A stretch of 64,000 nucleotides of DNA from Brachynemurus nebulosus (lineage: Eukaryota; Arthropoda; Insecta; Neuroptera; Myrmeleontidae): contig JAPWDM010000001.1 in assembly GCA_035578155.1 (NCBI GenBank), positions 165,451,498-165,515,497 on the forward strand. Direction: 5' to 3'. Position 1 is the stretch's first letter. Each line of letters opens with the position of its first letter. Positions 25,446 to 38,949 of this stretch are shown here, in pieces. The notes beneath the pieces were generated by a model. It was not told the origin of the DNA. It worked only from the letters and a program-made list of their open reading frames with translations, and ran no database searches. The translations under genes were made by a program, and so were the position numbers.

Positions 25446-26590
25446 TCTCGGTGTAAAATTGCCGAAGACATAAAAATTTTTTCGGAATTCGCTATCTGAG
25501 AAAATCGCATCCCAGCCAGCTCATCGTTTAATATGAATTTCTCTGAATACGCCTCTGACCAAACTAAAATTATTCGCACCCTGTATAATAAAAATTTTTT
25601 AAAAATAAAAATAATTTTTTTTTTTATTTTACGACAATATGTAAACATCTGCCGACTTTTGAATTGATTAGGTACTGTATAGTAAAAAAAAAACCGAACA
25701 CTGTTTTTCATAAATTTTGGTTAAAATATGTTTGAAATATTTTTGTGGGTTTTTATTTCACAGGACGTTATGAATATTGCAAGAACCGTAACTGTGGTAT
25801 TGTTGCATTTCTTTAATTACAAATATTTAGTTGCATTACTTTAATTACAAGTATTAATTTAATTAAAAATTACACTTGAATTTTTAAACAAACCAAAATA
25901 AAAACTTTCCTTTAACTGTCATAAAACATTGTTATTAATATTGTTGGTACACAACACAGATTAAAAAGTGAATTTTTATTCATAAGTGAGTAACTTTAGC
26001 GGAAAACTGTAACAGAGAATTCCAAACTTCGGCATTAATTATCATTATTGTAAAATTATTTTACCAAATTTGTTCTATTATACCAACAAGCTGAAACAAA
26101 ACACATTTAAATAATAATTTATGTACCTGCGACACACATCAAAATAAGAGTACCAATAATAATAATAAGATACTATAAACATACATAATTATGTATGTAA
26201 GCAAATATACAGTAAGGTAAATGTCCCAAATTCCGACACTTTAAGGAAGAACTAAACATATTTTCCTAGAATAATTTAAAATTCGTTTCTAGGAAAAAAT
26301 ATTTTCCTAGAATAATTTAAAAGGCTCAAAGTCTTTTGTCAACAACCAGACCAAAATTTTTACTTTAGATAAATTATCACTTAAGAAAAATAGAAAGATA
26401 AAATACAAAAAATAAGAATTTTTGTACTACTGAAATGACACATAATTTCGACATCTACCATAAGACTTAGCTCTAAATTCAATACCTTTGTGAACTTATT
26501 TTCGTGTTTTTAAATTCAACAGTGTCCATAATTTTGACTATAAACGCTTTAGCTCAAATAAAAAAGAAAAAAAAATTGATAAAGATGCAT
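25446..26590. other. AT-rich stretch, small duplication only
   Basis: TTTTCCTAGAATAATTTAAA occurs twice about 42 bp apart (near 26260-26325). No gene was recognised. Confidence 0.5.
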
Positions 26591-26833
26591 TTAACCTTTA
26601 ACCGGTAAGGTGATGTCTGTGAGTCGTATACAAAAATATTCTTTTTTGTTAACTGAACGTTTGTGTATTCTTTTATGATTTAGGGCAAATTTTACCCTGC
26701 TGGCGTAAGGGGAGTGGTCTCCAGTTTTTGGCTATCTATGTTACCAGCCCGCGGTATGTTAATCTGTTGATGTCTCTCAGACATCACTTTACCGTGATTA
26801 TTATAAAAATTCACCTTACCGGTTAAGGGTTAA
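26591..26833. mobile_element. piggyBac-type MITE, TTAA flanks
   Basis: TTAA at both edges encloses 19-bp inverted ends CCYTTAACCGGTAAGGTGA. A second inverted pair, GATGTCTG/CAGACATC, lies inside. The 243-bp element has no ORF. The TTAA duplication and CC(C/T)T start fit piggyBac-derived MITEs. Confidence 0.8.
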
Positions 26834-29129
26834 GTATAATTGATTGAAAAATTGCTTTATTTATTACACGTACATATTAGTTAATAATGTACTTTTCCAA
26901 TTTCTGCTAATATAAAAATCAGTACTGTTTTGTTGTATATTTCGCAAAATAACTAATTGATCATTAATTTTAGTACAATATTTGTTAAAAATAAATCGAA
27001 ATATACAAAAGGTAGTATTACCTAATGTTCATAGATATATCTCTGATATACAAAACGAACGTTTTAAAAGCAGAATTTTTTTAAATTCTTTAAAATAATA
27101 TAAAAGTTTGATTTTAAGACACTGTCTGATTTTGGGTCATTTACCTTATCTATTGATTCATTCAAATTGATAAATATTCCTTTTCAGTTCCCAGCCTCTG
27201 TGGTTCCCAGTGTGTCAAAATCGTCAAAACATTTTTTTTTAAATAAACAATTGCAGACATACATATGTACTTGGGGATTCACAGACCATCATGATATCAT
27301 CACATCAACCATAGATAATCAAGGAGTTGGCCAAGTGCGTATTTAACACACATTAAGCCGAGTTGCTGAGTTATTTGCGTTTTTGTATTTTTGGGGATAA
27401 AATACATCGCATCGCATATTTTTTTACGGTTTACTGTGAAAATAAATAAATATATTTGTACTTGTGTTACTTAAGGGTCAATTAAGTGGTAATTGGATTC
27501 CTTACAAACCACATGGACTTTGAAATACAATATTTCTGAAACGAGGTATAAAAAGTTGTTAAAACAACCTTAACTTGATTTTAAAAGATTTTTCTAATGA
27601 TATGCTGCAAACAGTATACATATAATTATTTTTGAAGGAATTTACGAAAAAAATTTTTCAGCATTTCTCTTAATAATTTTGATTTGAATTTTTGGAAATG
27701 TTATCTAATATCAGAATATACTTTGACGTAAAATTTCACTTACTGAGTGTACTAAAATTGTTTATGCCCAATTTTAAATACGGAAGATAGGTACCATAAG
27801 AAATTAAGAAAGAAATTGTTTTACTGACGGTTAATTGAGATATCTATCTGTAGCATGTATTATATTTGCAAAATTTCTTCGGAACCCTAATCTTTGAAAA
27901 TTATTTTTTAAAAAGCCATAAACATAATATATTTATGACCTGTCAAACTGGATATATTTATGTGTTTTGGAAACACTAGTAACCTATTTATTTTATACAT
28001 AAGTATGAATATGTATTTTTAGTTGTATGTGTATGATTGCCGATTGCCGATTTGTATTCCGTATTCGTATTATTTTATTATCATTTGATCAATAATAAAA
28101 CAGTACATTCTTCCTTATTTTTTTAACAATACAGGTACTGGTCTAAGCTGTTTTAAACTGTTGCATAACTGTGTGAAAATAAATTAGCGATTTATAATTT
28201 CTTTAAATCAAAGTATTAAAATTAAAAGTGTGTGTATGTGCGTGAATAACAAACCAATTGTATATTTTAGAAATGTTTTAAAATTTAATTGTTGTGTCAT
28301 AATTCATAAATACTTCAACTTGACGTACTTGCTCTGAGATAGTCAGGTACAAAAGTTTATCTCAGCAAAAAAACTTTATCAAAAATTAAATAATGTATTG
28401 ATATTCTTCAGTTATTATATTTGTATACCACTTTTTTTTTGTATTTCCGCGCGCTTATGTTGTAGCAATTTAAAAGAATTGTTGAAGAAACGTTGTAAAA
28501 ACGTAGTAAAATGATGTTTTTAAATTATATTTCAAAATCGGCGTGGTCAATAATTTTTATTTCTTATTAAATATGGTTTGTAACTTTGTATTAAATAACA
28601 TTCAATTTTTATCAAATTCCTTTGACACGTTTTCATTTTATTCTAAAAAAATAAAATTTTCCCATAAGAACCCGTGTTAAAATTACAAAACTTTGAAATC
28701 GTTTTTCTCAAAATTGGGGTGGTCAATTTTTTTTTCGGTAAGGGCTCGTATTATTGGTATTGGAGAAAATAAATATCTAGTGAACTTTGTTAAATTTCCA
28801 AATAATTTAATGAGATTTGACGAAATCGATCTATTTGATATGTGACGTAAATTGTCTCATTAAAAATTATGTTTAAATTTTTATGGACACTACTGTATAA
28901 CTATTTTCAAAAGATTCCGTAAACAAGCAGGTAAAAATATTTTGTTGACAAAAAAATTTACATTCAAAAAAGCAAAGGAAAAAAATGATAAGTAATCAGA
29001 GCCTGATTAAGTTTTTTTTTCTAGGGGCCATTTTTTAACACGTTTTTGACAACCGAAAATTTCTGAAATGAAACTTGATCGGTAAAATTTAACTAGCAAT
29101 ACTTAATTAGTAGACTGAGACCTTTCTCT
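26834..29129. other. AT-rich stretch, no gene recognised
   Basis: CAAAATYGGSGTGGTCAAT occurs twice, about 177 bp apart (28530, 28709). GGCCAAGTGCGT near 27330 resembles the head of a repeat common in insects. Nothing else was recognised. Confidence 0.45.
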
Positions 29130-29162
29130 CCTGCCAATTATGAAACTTATTTACTTTACACC

Positions 29163-29232
<70 letters not shown>

Positions 29233-29545
29233 CCGCGCGATAACTCTCGGACGAAGTATCCAATTTTTACGAAATTTGGTGAAAACATTGGAAGTCCCAA
29301 ACCGTTGCATAAGTTCGTCAGCCAGGAACATGGTTTTTGTTCTTGCAAAAAATTAGTTTTTTACCAAAATTTCCACTTATTCAAAAATTTTTGCGAAATT
29401 TTTTACACCATTTAAAAGAGGAGAAAAAATTACATGAAAAAGGTCTTTAAACTTTTTTTCTATGTCAACTAGTTTCCCAGAAAAACTAATTTTTATAAAC
29501 GGAAATTCGCTATGTCATGCAGGATGCTGCGACAGGGGTATTTAG
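29130..29545 (+). repeat. (TA)n plus unclassified repeat ending GATGCTGCGACA
   Basis: Order: inverted copy of the 25401 end, (TA)n at 29165-29229, GATAACTCTCGGACGAA, ACGAAATTTGGTGAAAAC, then GGAAATTCGCTATGTCATG and GATGCTGCGACAGGGGTAT. The same blocks in the same order occur at 48811-49140. Related partial copies lie near 38950, 49150, 51888 and 57205. The three short frames over the TA tract are not genes. Confidence 0.8.
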
Positions 29546-30069
29546 TTTTATTACCTATCACCGATTATGCTTAGATTCCTGATCGCATTGGTGTATATTC
29601 CAAGACAAAGATAGACAATTTTATTTATAGGGTAATCAACCGGTTAATAAATCTATTCTTTTTTTGTAAGACTTTTGCTTTTACCAAATTTAGATTTTGA
29701 AATATGACTTATAATAGGAGTCTGTTCAAGTTCAATAATCTTGATGCCTTCGAAACGAACTTTAATTTTTCCAATTTCTTAGAAAACAATGGATAACTGT
29801 TCTCCTTCTCTGGTTTTTTGGATAATTCGCATATTCTATATGCGACCACATAAAGAATTTATGTATCCCCATATAGTTTCTCGAATTCTTTGAAGCTTGC
29901 TGCTTCCAAATTCCAAACTTTGGAAGTACTAAATAAAAACCTACTAAAATTGTACTAACCTACTAAAAATGTACTAAAGACTAAACATTCAATAAAATTT
30001 TGACTCTTCTAGTATAAATTAATCTAACTACGGCAATGAATTATATATCACAATTTTACATACTATATA
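29546..30069. other. AT-rich stretch, nothing recognised
   Basis: No gene or element was identified. Confidence 0.5.
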
Positions 30070-30448
30070 CAGTCGACTCTCGTTAATTCGAAACTCGAGG
30101 GACTCTTAAAATATTACGAATTGTAGAGAGGTTCGGATTATCGTAGGTAACAATTTTAATTTTTTAAGCATTTGCGATGAATGAACTTGAACTTGTCTCA
30201 AAATGTACTTACAATCTTTCTGTCTCTTTCTCTCTGCAACTTTGAATTGTCGAGTGTTTGACGCTAATGAGTTCGAATTAACGCGTCGTTTTGTTACGTA
30301 GCAATGATTTTTTCGTTCGAATTACCAAGTGTATAAAAACGTATTGTTTTAGTTCGAAATATAAAGAAATTTTGTAGGGAACTCGCGATACCTTTGAATT
30401 ATAGCGAGTTTCGAATTATCGCAGGTTTGAATTAACGAGAGTCTACTG
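30070..30448. mobile_element. pogo/Tigger-like MITE, TA target duplication
   Basis: The ends CAGTMGACTCTCGTTAAT are inverted at 30070 and 30448 and flanked by TA (30068-30069, 30449-30450). The TTCGAA/GTTCGAATTA motif recurs inside. CAGT starts plus TA targets are typical of pogo/Tigger relatives within Tc1/mariner. 379 bp, no transposase. Confidence 0.85.
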
Positions 30449-33378
30449 TAATATATCAAATTTATGAACGTTCAAAATTACTTACATATATTTAATTACA
30501 AACTACATACACTGCACTAGCTACTACAGTTGCAACTTGCAGTACAAATATAAAATGCACAATGAGAAAAAATCAACTTCATATCGGTAACCTTAGAATC
30601 CACTTTTTCAAGAAAAAAAATTTCAAATACCAACCATAACATAATCAACTCACTTACCATAACTGGCTTTTGCCTCATTTCGTAATAGATTAAGTTAACA
30701 TTTTACTTATTTATAATTTTGTCTTAAGAAACAAGTTTTATTATAAAAATAAATTGTTGCTTGCAACACAGTAGCCATTTATTGCCGCACTCTGTCCACC
30801 GTTGCTGCGGCCTAATCGTTCAACATAACGGTTTTATAATCGATACAAAATTGTTTTACTCAATTACTGCTGTAGCTAAATAAAAAATAAGTAAATAACT
30901 GCATTATAGTTTTATTTATTTATCAAATAAACAAAACCACATATAGGTAATTTTGGTCATTTATTCTTCAAATAGTTTTATTGTTATATTTTGATAAGAA
31001 TAATTGGGTCTTTACCAAAAAGAAGGTGCGCAATTAAAAAACCATTTTTTTTTTTTAGCTTCATATACTACTGCGAGCTATTATTTTTTCTTGGTAATTT
31101 TCCCACAGAAATGACATATTTTCTCGGAGTGAAAAATAGCGTAGAATATTTTTTATTTTCCAAACTATCAAAGCTGAAAGTCGATTGGTTAAGCAGTTGC
31201 GGCGTAAAAGAAAGTCAAACAGACAAACAAACTATGTTTCACATTTATAAGTAATATTAATTAAAAATATTTAATTATTAACACATGAATTATTAACTGC
31301 GACTCAACGTTGTACCGCGTCAACAGTTCGATATATTCCATGTTGTGTCTAGACAAGCTACGTTTGTTTATGTACCTTATAATAATAATTTTATTGATGT
31401 ATCAGTTGTGCGTTTCGTCCTAATTTCTTATGACCGCCAATGTGTTAAAGATTAGGTATGAAAGCAATTAACTTGGAAATAAACATTATATTTCTTAAAT
31501 TTCACCCGTCTCATCCTGTTACATGCTACAAGAAAAATTCCTACAAACTGCCTTTACGCTTTGTCTAGTAGTATAATATAATAGTGTTCATTGGTCTGTG
31601 AGCTGATCCTTTTCCTCTACTTATCAAACAAAATTTTTAATCTATACGTAAAACGATTTGTTTTTATTGGAAATTAATAAAAACGTAATTCAAAATCTGT
31701 ATTGAAAGGAACTGTTACAGCCTCCATCCGCACAAATAAACTTAGAAACACGGAGGGATGCCATTATACACATCTTGTGTGATGACGAAATTGTTAATTG
31801 AGAAAGTGCTTCTTAGGAGCTTCCTATGTAACACTGATTACAGAAATTTTCACCCAATGAGAGAAACTCATAGAACTTAATAGTTTCTAAAAAAAATCAA
31901 TTTATAAGAATCTGTGACTTCTTGAGTTTTTTTTAAGTTTTTTTTCTTTACTGTCTCTTTCTATCGTCTACGCAACTTGAAAACAAAGTTATTCAAGTAT
32001 CGACGTTTTACCAAAGGTTGTAATTTCTCTTCATTCATTCATTCATAATAAATTCTACGTGATACTTTTGAAAATAAAAAATAAAAAGAATTCTTTGTTT
32101 CATTGAATAGAAGTTTCAAAATAAAGAACTCATTTTATTTTAATTTTTTAAGAAAATGTACCTGTATATCTATAATAGCTAGGAACCGTGTTTTACTTAT
32201 ATTCAATATGTAACATGCGTGTCTGATTAAGATATAAAAAAATTTAAGCCATCTGGTTCATTTCAATGAACGAACAATTTTGATTCAATTTTAGAACAAA
32301 ACTACTTAAAAAATTTACCAAATATTTTTATTCGTTGAGAAAGATACTATTTTGTTTATTTCAGTAAATTACAATCACTCGACAAAATGACCTCTACGTA
32401 GGGTAATTACCTAATGAAACATTTTCAATTAATTTCCTGTACTTAAGTCCAATCTGGATAAGAAAAAGATCAAGAGACCAAAATCTTTTCTTACATCCAG
32501 AAGTTTATCACTTATAAAAGTGCAGGAGCGCATTCTTTCGCTTATAAAAAAAAAAAGTGAAAATCGGATTGAAGGAAGGAGGTTGCGAAAACAAAAATAT
32601 TGTATTTGTTTGTGATCCTAAAACGCTGTCGTTTATAAAGCTCACATCTACAAAAAGCCCAGACCAGAAATATTGTTTTCAGTCTCTAGAATAATAAGTA
32701 GGTATACCTACTGGAGTTTCAAGGTAATATATGCAATAGCAGAAACACACTTACAGTTTAGCGATAACCAGAGTACAAAGTAGATTACACCGCGTATTTC
32801 AGTATAAAAATATCTTTTTGTTTCAGATTAAACTTTAAAATGCGCTTTTTTCAAACGCGTTTAAACAACATTTTTCAATTCCACCGCAGCGCAGCTCTGA
32901 CACAAATACAAATTGTCGAACCAAATCTAAAAACCTTTTCGACCATATTCAGTACATCTTTGAATGAATAAAAAATGTAAATTTACCATGAAAAAAATCA
33001 TGATATTTTTAGGCTGACTTCTTCACTTCTTAAAAAACAAAAACTTGGCCATTTTGTTAAATTTCAACATTTTTTTTAAAATCCTAGTTCATGATACGAA
33101 ATATATTCTAGTTTAACGGATATTTGATTTATTTTTCATTTCAAACACTCTGACAGCAGTAACCAATGCAGCAATAGAAAAACTTGCTTCTTTGCAGTTC
33201 TGGGAGACAACGTGTAAGTCACCTAAACATCATTTTTATACAAAAAAATTAATGCAAATACTAAAGTTGTATGCAAACATGTGCTCAAAGTTTCAAAACA
33301 TTTGATGTAATATTTCTTTTAAACACTACCAGGACCTCTTAAATCTATTAAAATCTGCAAGAATATTTTCCATCTACA
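30449..33378. other. AT-rich stretch, no gene recognised
   Basis: AAAGTCAAACAGACAAACAAA near 31212 resembles a retrotransposon-like tail. The 87-codon frame at 30991-31254 that ends there is probably chance. Confidence 0.45.
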
Positions 33379-33555
33379 CAGGGTCGGCGAGAAAAATAAC
33401 GGGCCCCGAGCACAACAAAAAATTTTCAAACGTTTTCTCCAAAAATACAATTGATGAGTACAGAAAAAAAGAAAAATCATTTCTCACTTTTTTCGAATCC
33501 CTAATCGAACCTTGGGCGGGCCCCATTTTTAGACCCGGGCTCCCGGGTAATTGCT
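33379..33555. repeat. Possible decayed hAT-like MITE
   Basis: It starts CAGGGTCGGCGAG and has CGGGCCCCG near the left and GGGCCCC/CCCGGGCTCCCGGG near the right, in an otherwise AT-rich setting. The right terminus and TSD are not visible. The 86-codon minus frame (33374-33634) spans it without a known domain. Confidence 0.35.
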
Positions 33556-34292
33556 CCATCTGCATATACAACTCATCTACAAATGTATTAAATGACTTTG
33601 GTCTTCCTTGATTTACGTTGTACATCATAATCATTCCAATTGTCTCAACTGTCTGAAATATCTTTTACAACATATTGATACTTAATACATATTAATGTAT
33701 CAGTTACAAATAGGTAAGTACGTTTACAATTTTAGCAGTGAAAGTACTTTCAATACCTTTATTACTTTTGCTAATTATTATGTTAACCAAGTAAATGGAT
33801 AACACATTAGTACCTAAAAACAAAACTTCAAAAATTCCCCCACAAATTTAATAATTAAACATTCACATTTAGAAAATTCAGTCTGAGGGAATTTTTTCAA
33901 TAAACATTAAAGATATTAGCCATATTCGATTTATTTCTTCTTAGAATATAACGTAACAAGAAACTTTTGTAGGTATTAGATATATGATTCAAACTAACTG
34001 TTAAAGATGACTTGCTCTATTTTCCTTAATATAGTATGGTAAGAGACAAATTTAATTTTTTGCTTTGAAGATATATACTTAGATACATATATTTAATAAT
34101 TTATACACGCAGTAAATAGTGCAGGAACGTATTAAAAATAAATTGGAAAACAAACAAAATGCAAAAATTTAAAAATTTAAAAAGCAAAATGCAATCAAAA
34201 GGAGTATCTTAAATATTGAAATTTTTAAAAAAGAATATAAGGAGAATTACTTTAGTTGGATCACTTAGTAATTTTTTTCTTTATTCCTTTAG
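33556..34292. other. AT-rich stretch, nothing recognised
   Basis: No gene or element was identified. Confidence 0.5.
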
Positions 34293-34348
34293 CTAAAAAA
34301 AATGAGCCGCCTAAGTATGAAGACAGACCATGGCGGGCGCCCGGAACG
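34293..34348 (+). other. Exon-like block A (speculative)
   Basis: A strong acceptor-like TTTTTTTCTTTATTCCTTTAG precedes 56 bases that are open in one frame, giving KKNEPPKYEDRPWRAPGT (2 leading bases, ends in phase 0). A GTAATT donor-like site follows. The block is much GC-richer than its surroundings. No protein family was recognised. It could equally be a repeat fragment or chance. Confidence 0.2.
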
Positions 34349-35277
34349 GTAATTAAGAAATTATATTCCATACTTAACATAAGAGCTAAAACGTGACAAA
34401 CTGACCAAAATACGTATTACATTTTTTTTATCGAAATTTAAATCCACTTGACTTTAATTGTGTTCAGAAATTTATTATTACCTACTTGAATGTGTGCGTA
34501 TGTCAAGTAGTACAATATAATTATATGACATCCACTTACCCCGCAAGATGACCGTCTTGGTCTGACCGGTCCTTTAATAGAGTATAATATGGAATGCATA
34601 CTCTTATAATGCGTGCGCGATCGACGACCAAAGTAAAAAATATATTATAGCATGGTAAAATTTAATGTGCTAACACAACTTCTATCACACTCTTATGCAT
34701 ATATGTTATAGTTTAATTCTTGTTGTCGTACTCTTTCATTTGCGCATCTGACCCGCAACCTTATGTTGCTTGGGCTGTACCTGTAAAAACTTCGAAGATG
34801 CCCGATCTTTTCCGACGTTCGATTCTTTATGATGCATACAAAAATGATTGACAACAATATATTCTAATACTGAAGATAGTGAAGTAACAAAATGATGAAT
34901 TAAACGATGACCATCCGTCCTGTAAGACATTCTAATGAACACTACTCCGACACCACACAACACTACACCAGCAGTGACCAGCTACATGCAACACCACCAG
35001 TCTGGCTATGTGACCTTCATATACGATTGTGTTGATACCTTCTGCAGCTTGCCTCGCTATGTGACAGCGTTGATACCATCTCTTTCTTTCTTTCTACTAT
35101 TAGCTCTTTTCTCCTTTTCTACTTTTCTTCTATTTTAAGACAACATGGTAATTTTTGTAAGAAAAACAATTAAAAAATATTTTTCTGTCGGCAATGGAAC
35201 TTTTTACTGTGCTGTTTTACAAATTTTACGGAGCTAATATTATGGAAAGAACATTCTATCCTTTAAATTTTCTATGA
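34349..35277. other. Mixed stretch with overlapping short frames
   Basis: A GC-richer zone at 34740-35080 carries a 75-codon minus frame (34736-34963) and a 67-codon plus frame (34935-35138). Neither shows a domain, a homopolymer-free start context or splice sites that I trust. Confidence 0.4.
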
Positions 35278-35386
35278 TTAATTATAATTTTTATATTTTT
35301 ACCGTACAAAATTGAATATGTTCGCCTTTTACACGTCGATTGTAGTGCTGAGCACAGTAATTTTTATATGAATTTTCTCTCTGTGT
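35278..35386 (-). repeat. Dispersed repeat with CACGGAGAGAAAA end, copy 2
   Basis: Inverted copy of 14741-14853. It ends AATTTTCTCTCTGTGT and contains CACGTCGATTGTAGT. Confidence 0.7.
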
Positions 35387-36068
35387 AGCATTCAAGGAAA
35401 GTTTTCCTTGATGAATCACAGGTAGCTTTAGTTAGGCTATAATATTTTAGACTTCCACAATTAATTATATTTGTAAAAGTAGTGTTTTGAGAGGGCGTAG
35501 TTGTTTTTATAACAATATACTCGTACTTGCATTATATATGAATAAACCAACTAAAAATACAATTACATGCAAGTATTCATTCGCCAAAACATGTTATTTC
35601 TTAAAAATTGATTTTATATCGGAACGAAACAATCTTTTTTTTTTGGTTTGCTCTGAGGTCAAGTTCATTTATTGTGCAATTTTTTTATGAACATTTTCTT
35701 TTATAACATTATTTCTCACATTGTATAAATCTTCATTTTCTTCATGTAAATTTATTAATTTTATTGTTTCTTGTTCTGATGTTATTAACTGCTTATTTGA
35801 CAGTTTTCAGTTTTCGTCATATTTCTAATTTAAGTGGAGGTTACTTTTTAACAGTAAAAGTAAAAATATTTTTACTTATGCAAGTAAATTTGTGTAACAG
35901 TATACTTCGATACAAATAATGCTTACACGAGCAATAGTAAGCTTAATTTTTAGTTAAAAATATATGTATAGGCAAGTATACTGTGAAAATTTGAGACATC
36001 CTGGAACAATACCTAATGGCAATAATGTATATTTTTACACTAGCTTTGGCGTGAATCGTATATTCTCA
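35387..36068. other. AT-rich stretch, nothing recognised
   Basis: No gene or element was identified. The 67-codon frame at 35487-35690 is probably chance. Confidence 0.5.
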
Positions 36069-36076
36069 TGTACAAT

Positions 36077-36677
36077 TAGGGTTGCCAACCATATTTTATA
36101 ATAAACTATCCTAATTTATTTTTCACAAATATACTTTATACTTTTGCATAAAAATAAAGTATGTTAAATTACTTTATTTTGAATCTTAATTTGTGTATAA
36201 TTACACGAAACAAAACTTTCCGCTATGTAGGTAATTCCTAAACGATTTATTAAATATTAAGATGAATGATTTATCAATATTCTGAATCAATAATATTAAA
36301 AAAAAAGAAAAGAAAAAATCTAATAATAACGAAGAATTTTCAAAGAAAATTACTATTGAAAAACGGCAATATATATGTACCTACTTAAAAATGCGTGTGA
36401 TAACTTACCAAATATAAGAAAAATTATTTTTTATTTACTATCTGTTCCTGCAACCCTAACTTTCACTGACAGAGTTTTTTCAATGATGAATGTGAAGTGG
36501 CCAGCAGAAAGAAATAGATCTTCCATAGATTTAATAGAAAATGAATTATTTATAAAAATTTACTTAATCAATAAAAATTTAAATTTAAAAAATACTTTTT
36601 TTTCTGCAAAATACTTTATTTTTTCTTATTCAAAAGGCTAGATACTTTATTTTTCTCAAGAAAAGTTGGCAATCGTA
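36077..36677 (+). mobile_element. Internally deleted hAT transposon with 8-bp TSD
   Basis: The ends TAGGGTTGCCAAC (36077) and GTTGGCAATCGTA (to 36677) are inverted. The flanking octamers TGTACAAT (36069-36076) and AGTACAAT (36678-36685) match 7 of 8, as expected for an old hAT insertion. Only about 600 bp remain, containing the 3' end of the transposase gene. Subterminal TACTTTATTTT words recur at both ends. Confidence 0.85.
36375..36641 (+). pseudogene. hAT transposase fragment: C-terminal dimerisation domain
   Basis: The 88-codon frame contains DNLPNIRKIIFYLLSVPAT then FTDRVFSMMN and RNRSSIDLIENELFIKI. This is the conserved hAT C-terminal dimerisation domain, where LLSVPAT, ERxFS-like and the L-x-x-EL-I segments are typical. 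Full hAT transposases are several hundred residues long. Here the BED zinc finger and RNase-H-like catalytic core are missing, so no transposition activity is possible. The frame is open to a stop 36 bp before the element's right end, as in an intact 3' end. The Met at 36375 is not the original start. The element looks like a deletion derivative that lost its 5' part. Its best relatives are probably the zinc-finger MYM/KIAA1586-like hAT proteins common in insects, which I infer from the motif only. Confidence 0.85.
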
Positions 36678-36685
36678 AGTACAAT

Positions 36686-38949
36686 AATCCATGCGTTGCA
36701 TCACATCTTCTGTTAAAACCTCGTAGTACAGGTTGATATCATCTCGTCAGTTAAATTTCTTTTTAATCCCTCTTTTGAATACTTCTAAGATTAATGGGAT
36801 GCTTGTAATTATTGTAACTGTTTATGCCGTAACAGCTTGCATAGCTCTTTTACTTTAATAAAAGATTACAGCCTGAAAGAGGGGAAATTTCAAATCCATT
36901 CTAGGGAACTTGGTTGCAGTCCAAACAAAACAACTCGGTCAAACAGTTCCAAATGTGCTCAATTTCCTAGCCTATATAGTTAGTACTTATAATTTATTAT
37001 AATGTATATTGTTCAAAATTCAATCAACATTTGAAAAAAAAAAAAAAAAAAAAAAAACCTTAACTTGAAATCACTCAAATACAATAATTTCTAAAGTATT
37101 GTAGTTACACAGGCAATACTGTCAGGGAGGAGTAGTGACATATGACCAACTGAGTGAATTTGAATTTCTATCTTTTTCGATATGTACCTAACAGGAAAAC
37201 AATATTGAAAATATTAGTTAACTTCCATATACTTAGTTAACATATTAAATTATAATTCATGCAATTGCAATACCTACTTTAGTCTAATTTCTGCAAATTA
37301 TGACGCTAAATTAATAAGCACCATTTCTGGGTACTATAATAAAAACAATTATGAATATAGCTCGACGTGATCGTATAAATTAAGTAAACGAATTATTCCA
37401 ACATTATCAATTGAACGCATTGTCAATTGAATTACCCATATGGATACACCGCTGTAGGTAATATACAAAGATTATTACTCGATTGGATATATGTATAGAT
37501 AAGTTACAAACATTTAAGGGGATGTATTCCAGTCTAGAGAGCGATAATTTCAGCCTTTTTAAACCTTTTTTTTGACAACACACTAACAAAATTGAAACTG
37601 ATATTTTAAAAGAGGTATGTGTTCATATAAAGTAAAAAAAGAAAGAGATTCTGGTTTAGAAAGGTTGCCATTATGGCAGGAGGTGCCATGGAAAAAAATG
37701 TTTTTAAAGATCTGAAAATGGCGGCCATTAAAAAAAATTACTTTTGACGTCTTTTAAGCCGATATATATTTCATTTATATAGGTAAATTAATCTTATTTA
37801 AATTATTGTCAAAAATACAAAGATATTACTTCACTGTTCGACACTTTCTTACTTTACGTACAAAATAATTTCCTATATCTCCAATCCAACGACATACATA
37901 CTTTGTATGTCACAAATATTAATAAATAAATTAACATGCCCAAATTTATATGATTTAGTTAATTAAATTATTAATTAATAAAATAACTAAGATACTAATT
38001 GGAAAGTGTATGACATTTAAAAAAATAAAATGTTAAGAAAGCATTTTTGCACAACACACAAACAACCTACTATTTTTGTCGATTTTAATAAAATGCGTGC
38101 GTATTCAGGAAGTGAAATTAAACAAAAAATTTTGATATTTAGGTTTTTAGCTGTAATTTTCGATTGTTATTCCGTAAGAAGGCCACACAGGTCGTCGTCC
38201 AAACTATGCAAACAAGAAGATTTGCCTCTTTTTATTTTACGGTATTTAATTATTTTACTCTTCAATGAATTTATAAGTTAATGATGAATCTAAATAGTTT
38301 TATAGGTATAGCAATTGACATAACTTTTAGTAGTTATAGAATGAAAATTATCATTAAGACAAACTTAAATGAGGAAATATGGGTCAAACCTCATTACACC
38401 TCAGTTATTTCAAGGTAATTAGTTAGTGAATACTAGCAAATACCTAACAAGGCAGGTAAGTGTATTCAATTTTAGAAATTCCAAATTAAGCAAAATATTT
38501 GCGAAATTAACCCATTATGTCCCACCGTATGATTAAAATATGTAAGTTACTATAATCTTTAAGGCATGAAATTTCACAGAGACCACTTCTAATATCATCG
38601 CAACACTTAGTAGCTAAACCAAATCAATTGCTTTTTTATCCTTGAAATGAAATATCGGAACATAATGAATTTTTAGTTATAGTATAACGGTTATTTTTTT
38701 ACAAATTACCTACAATTTTGGATTTTTGTTTTAGTTGGATCAATATACTATTAAAGCCCTGCCCGAACAATACGAGCGTTCATACTTATTGTCTACAATG
38801 ATTGATACAAATCACTAAATAGTAAGAATCAAGAAGATATTAGTTAGCACAAAGAAATTTATTGGTACTTGTGTATTTAGAATGATTGGTCACATTTTCC
38901 TCTTATGTCATAAATCATAGTGTAATTACTTTATAGTTTTATAGCCGAT
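36686..38949. other. AT-rich stretch with an A-tract
   Basis: A 24-base A run lies at 37035-37058. The 83-codon frame at 38030-38281 and 60-codon minus frame at 37407-37589 show no domain. No element was recognised. Confidence 0.5.

Noticed and set aside
34736..35138. Overlapping 75-codon minus and 67-codon plus frames in a GC-richer zone
   Set aside because: No recognisable domain, no splice or promoter context, and they overlap each other. They may be chance.
37035..37058. Poly-A run considered as a processed-pseudogene tail
   Set aside because: No gene-like sequence precedes it and no target-site duplication was visible.
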